In this document: positions 23,239 through 25,724 of the stretch, piece by piece
How positions within the stretch are numbered: position 1 is the first letter of the stretch
Layout: the number at the start of each line of letters is the position of its first letter
Source: Bacteriovoracaceae bacterium UBA4573
GTDB taxonomy: Bacteria; Bdellovibrionota; UBA1018; UBA923
Assembly: GCA_002387735.1 (NCBI GenBank)
Contig: DGKJ01000002.1
Location: 1-25,724 of the forward strand
Direction: 5' to 3'
DNA length: 25,724 nt
The notes under the pieces: model-generated
The model's database searches: none
What the model saw: the letters and a program-made list of their open reading frames with translations, nothing else
Told to the model about the DNA's origin: nothing
Made by a program: the position numbers and the translations under genes

Positions 23239-23550
23239 ATGAGCGAGTCCAAAGTCGATCCACTATATATAATATTTGAAAAACATCTCTACGATTTTCA
23301 CGAAGAAGAAGAGAATTCTAAAGAGTTTATCGACAACATCATCAAAGATTATTTAAATCACTTAACTTCGCGCAACGTCGCGGTCCCACAACAGTGGCAC
23401 GGCGTCGTAGTAGAAGAACTTCGAGAACAAGTGCGCAACATGCTGGTGAAAAAAACCTACGGCTGTCTTTCGATTTCGGAATTCATAAAAAAAGAAGTAG
23501 CGAAAAAAGATCAAGCGAAAACTAAAAAACTTCGTGTTGGGCGAAAATAA
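23239..23550 (+). CDS. Small charged protein of unknown function
   Basis: This 103-residue protein is not recognised. It has an acidic N-terminal third (MSESKVDPLYIIFEKHLYDF then HEEEENSKEF), a predicted helical middle, and a basic tail (EVAKKDQAKTKKLRVGRK). A single Cys lies in YGCLSISEF. There is no signal peptide or membrane helix. ATG 23239 has AAGGAG five bases upstream; the in-frame GTG at 23233 overlaps that site and is rejected. Good ribosome site and full helical composition argue for a real gene. It diverges from the phosphoesterase gene and its stop is 8 bases from the stop of the converging HEAT-repeat gene. The basic tail might bind nucleic acid, but this is only a guess. Confidence 0.78.
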   Translation: MSESKVDPLYIIFEKHLYDFHEEEENSKEFIDNIIKDYLNHLTSRNVAVPQQWHGVVVEELREQVRNMLVKKTYGCLSISEFIKKEVAKKDQAKTKKLRVGRK

Positions 23551-23558
23551 TCGGAACA

Positions 23559-25724
23559 TCAATCACAGATTAGATTCGGAAGAACTATCTGCAAGCGAAG
23601 ACTCAGTAACATCTTATTGGCAAAAGAACTAGGGTCAGTTGCCTTGTCTAGTAAAAGCACTAAGCGCACCCTAGTAGACACGTCTAATATTTTGGAATGA
23701 ATTAAAAAATCAAAAACACTCTCGGCTATGTGATCTCGACTAACTAGTTTTTTACTGAACCACACGTCTAGAATTCTCTCGAGTTCAGAAGGCAGTAAAT
23801 TAATACCTAAATCAGTTGTGCGAACACTTATAATAATCGGTCTACGGGACAACCCACCGGTCATCGCCAAATGCTCTACAACCAGTTTACGAATTTTCGA
23901 ATTTCCCATATGTTCTCGTGCTGCACTCAAAACCAAGCGTTCCAAAAGTAAGTCTTTATCGCTGGCAAACTTACGGCGTCCCAAAGTAAAGTAAGAGTTG
24001 TTTTTCATTAAGGAAAAAAAGTTCTTAACATCATCCGAGTCAAGTTGCTCCCCCACCAGGTCCTGAATTTTCGTCAGGGTGTCTAGTTCCCAAGAATGAA
24101 CTGATCCTGCGGGATCCGTGCGTTGAAGCATACGTTTTTTCTGCTGAAAATTTCGCACAGCTAAGTCGGTTAACATTTTGCTACGTTTTTTTCTTAAGTC
24201 TGGCGGGTGATTTGAAATATTCGTTGGAATCTTGCCGATCATATCAAGTGCTGACGAAAAACTTTTTTCATTGAGAATTTCATCATAATAGGCACGCAAG
24301 AGATTAGTTCCGATGCCTTCTTTAACAGAAATAATATCGCCAATCAGTTTCAGTGAATTTTTTCGAATTTCCGGCCAACCTCTCCCTAGGGCAGCAATCA
24401 ATGTTTCTTCTATCTCCTTGTTACTCAACGAAGTGTCGAAGAACGAAGTAATCTTTGGGTCTCTAAGTAAAAGGTCTAACGCTCGATTTCCGGTTAAATT
24501 ATTTTTTTTTGAAAGTTCGTAGAGCCTTTGATTGTAGGAACCCGCCCCTTTAAATTTTTGATCAAAATATATTTCTCTTAGTCGATAGTAGGCCTCATTT
24601 CTTAGATCGGAGTCCGGGTCTTCTAGTGCTTTCAATAAGACATTTAAACTCGCAGGGTCTTTGTCCGCGAGACTCATGATTACTCGCAAGGCTGGGATCC
24701 GAATTGAAAAATCAGACACGAGTTTAGGGTCTGTAAGATCTCGCACGCGCGCCCAATGTTCTGGAAGGAGTTCCAGTTCCTTTAAGCGATCCGAGGCTGC
24801 ATAACGCACGAGTGGATCTTCGTCGTCTAGGAGATCCACTAAAAGACCCTGGGCAGTGCTCGCGTCAGATACAAGACTCTCGATTACGGCAATGCCACCC
24901 CTCCTAATCATAGGCGATTTACTCGTCACCACAGGATACAAATAGCCTGCAACATCATCATCGATGTTAATGCCCTTTATGGCAGCGGCGGCGAGGTTTC
25001 GAATAGACTCATTATTGGACTGCATCAATTTCGCAAAAGCGGCCTGAGTTACAACTTCGTTGGGCGCGTGAGTTTTTAGAACATCGATAAAAAGTGCGAC
25101 GTTCGACGAATACTCTTCGTTTAATAATGCTTTAGCGATCGCATCTAGATCAGGGTAGACCGTGACACCATCTAGCGTAATCTTACGTAACCCTGTTTTT
25201 CGTAATGCACTCAACGCCGAGGCTCGCATTTTTTCTGAGCGGTGACTGACTCGATCGATCAATAAATCTTGCACTCCATTATCTTTTGGAAAACTCGATC
25301 CTAAAAGCTGCACAGCCATCGCCTGCACATCGATTTTGGGACTTCTCAGTTTTTGGATAAGTAGTTTTCTAAAATCACTGCTCCTAGGACCCAAATCTAA
25401 CAATACGTCCAACGCTTGAGTCGCAAACTTGGTGTCTAAGTAGTCCACCAAAATATTAAGTTTATTGTTTCGAGGAGATACATAGTGTTTAACTCGAAAA
25501 AACGCCCTATTTGCAGCTTCGGCGTCATAATTTTTTTTAAGAATCGCTTTGCTTTCAAAAGGCAAAAACAGCTCGTTAACTATTTCGGGTGCCGTGATTT
25601 TATTTTTCAGTACGTGCTGCGATACATCTTGAATTAATTCTCGCGGATTGACTTCACTGTTAGCAATTGAAAATAGAGACTTTTGTAATTTCTCGGTAAG
25701 GTTGTTTTGGTGCTCGTACGTTAA
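23559..25724 (-). CDS. Large HEAT-repeat-type helical protein (N-terminus beyond window)
   Basis: The 721 visible residues form an array of paired helices of about 35 residues with recurring Leu/Ala-rich patterns ending in charged or Pro/Asp turns. Examples are KLRSPKIDVQAMAVQLLG, RVSHRSEKMRASALSALRK, LLDDEDPLVRYAASDRLKEL and ALEDPDSDLRNEAYYRLREI. This is typical of HEAT-like repeats, which serve as protein-binding scaffolds. No enzymatic motif is seen. The frame is open to the right edge with no ATG or GTG between 25566 and 25724. A TTG at 25563-25565 is not a start, so the protein is longer than what is visible. Its stop is 8 bases from the small gene's stop. Function is unknown. Confidence 0.85.
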   Translation of the reverse strand, partial: LTYEHQNNLTEKLQKSLFSIANSEVNPRELIQDVSQHVLKNKITAPEIVNELFLPFESKAILKKNYDAEAANRAFFRVKHYVSPRNNKLNILVDYLDTKFATQALDVLLDLGPRSSDFRKLLIQKLRSPKIDVQAMAVQLLGSSFPKDNGVQDLLIDRVSHRSEKMRASALSALRKTGLRKITLDGVTVYPDLDAIAKALLNEEYSSNVALFIDVLKTHAPNEVVTQAAFAKLMQSNNESIRNLAAAAIKGINIDDDVAGYLYPVVTSKSPMIRRGGIAVIESLVSDASTAQGLLVDLLDDEDPLVRYAASDRLKELELLPEHWARVRDLTDPKLVSDFSIRIPALRVIMSLADKDPASLNVLLKALEDPDSDLRNEAYYRLREIYFDQKFKGAGSYNQRLYELSKKNNLTGNRALDLLLRDPKITSFFDTSLSNKEIEETLIAALGRGWPEIRKNSLKLIGDIISVKEGIGTNLLRAYYDEILNEKSFSSALDMIGKIPTNISNHPPDLRKKRSKMLTDLAVRNFQQKKRMLQRTDPAGSVHSWELDTLTKIQDLVGEQLDSDDVKNFFSLMKNNSYFTLGRRKFASDKDLLLERLVLSAAREHMGNSKIRKLVVEHLAMTGGLSRRPIIISVRTTDLGINLLPSELERILDVWFSKKLVSRDHIAESVFDFLIHSKILDVSTRVRLVLLLDKATDPSSFANKMLLSLRLQIVLPNLICD

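Noticed and set aside
25563..25565. TTG as start of the HEAT-repeat gene
   Set aside because: The frame stays open through the window edge with repeat-like helical sequence and no ribosome site before the TTG, so the gene is simply cut.
1..25724. Mobile elements, CRISPR arrays, phage genes or defence systems
   Set aside because: No transposase, integrase, repeat-spacer pattern, toxin pair or nuclease-helicase set is visible. The genes are housekeeping or transport in type.

Overview
The window looks like chromosomal core sequence from a Gram-negative bacterium. The isc iron-sulfur operon, a periplasmic binding protein with a Sec signal peptide and no lipobox, and the rpsU-yqeY-dnaG order all fit. 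My best guess is the Bdellovibrionota or a nearby deltaproteobacterial lineage. That guess rests on gene order and on the mix of nucleotide salvage, GldG/DUF4340 and YIP1-type genes, so it is an inference. I see no mobile element, CRISPR array, tRNA or rRNA. Genes are tightly packed and the longest non-coding stretch is 287 bases (3194-3480).

Layout. (1) 1-2053, minus strand: the macromolecular-synthesis operon rpsU - yqeY - dnaG. dnaG runs off the left edge. rpsU has an unusually complete Shine-Dalgarno sequence, and a strong intrinsic terminator sits between rpsU and yqeY. (2) 2117-3193, minus: an unrecognised exported protein. (3) 3481-8451, plus: iscR-like regulator, iscS, iscU, iscA, hscB, hscA, followed after 33 bases by an oligopeptide-binding protein (to 10038). 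(4) 10028-21412, minus: twelve genes with gaps of at most 41 bases and several overlaps. In transcription order they are ABC ATPase, ABC-2 permease, GldG-like protein, DUF4340 protein, zinc-ribbon/YIP1 membrane protein, thymidine kinase, uracil phosphoribosyltransferase-like protein, hypoxanthine phosphoribosyltransferase, GHMP kinase, DUF429 protein, and two peptide-transporter permeases (oppB, oppC). oppC converges on and overlaps the binding-protein gene. (5) 21485-23121, minus: a DHH/NrnA-type phosphoesterase coupled to an orphan gene. (6) 23239-23550, plus: a small charged orphan protein. (7) 23559-25724, minus: a HEAT-repeat protein whose N-terminus lies beyond the right edge.

How the genes work together. 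The isc genes supply a nearly complete Fe-S assembly machine: regulator, sulfur donor, scaffold, A-type carrier and co-chaperone/chaperone pair. No ferredoxin gene is present locally. The peptide transporter is split over two converging transcripts and has no ATPase gene here. The twelve-gene block joins an uncharacterised GldA/F/G-type ABC system to base and nucleoside salvage (tdk, upp-like, hpt) and peptide uptake, which would suit an organism living on products of other cells. No complete new defence or mobile system is visible. The most interesting points are the rpsU control region, the zinc-finger HscB, the overlapping GldG-DUF4340-YIP1 genes, the cysteine cluster in the DUF429 protein and the converging transporter genes.
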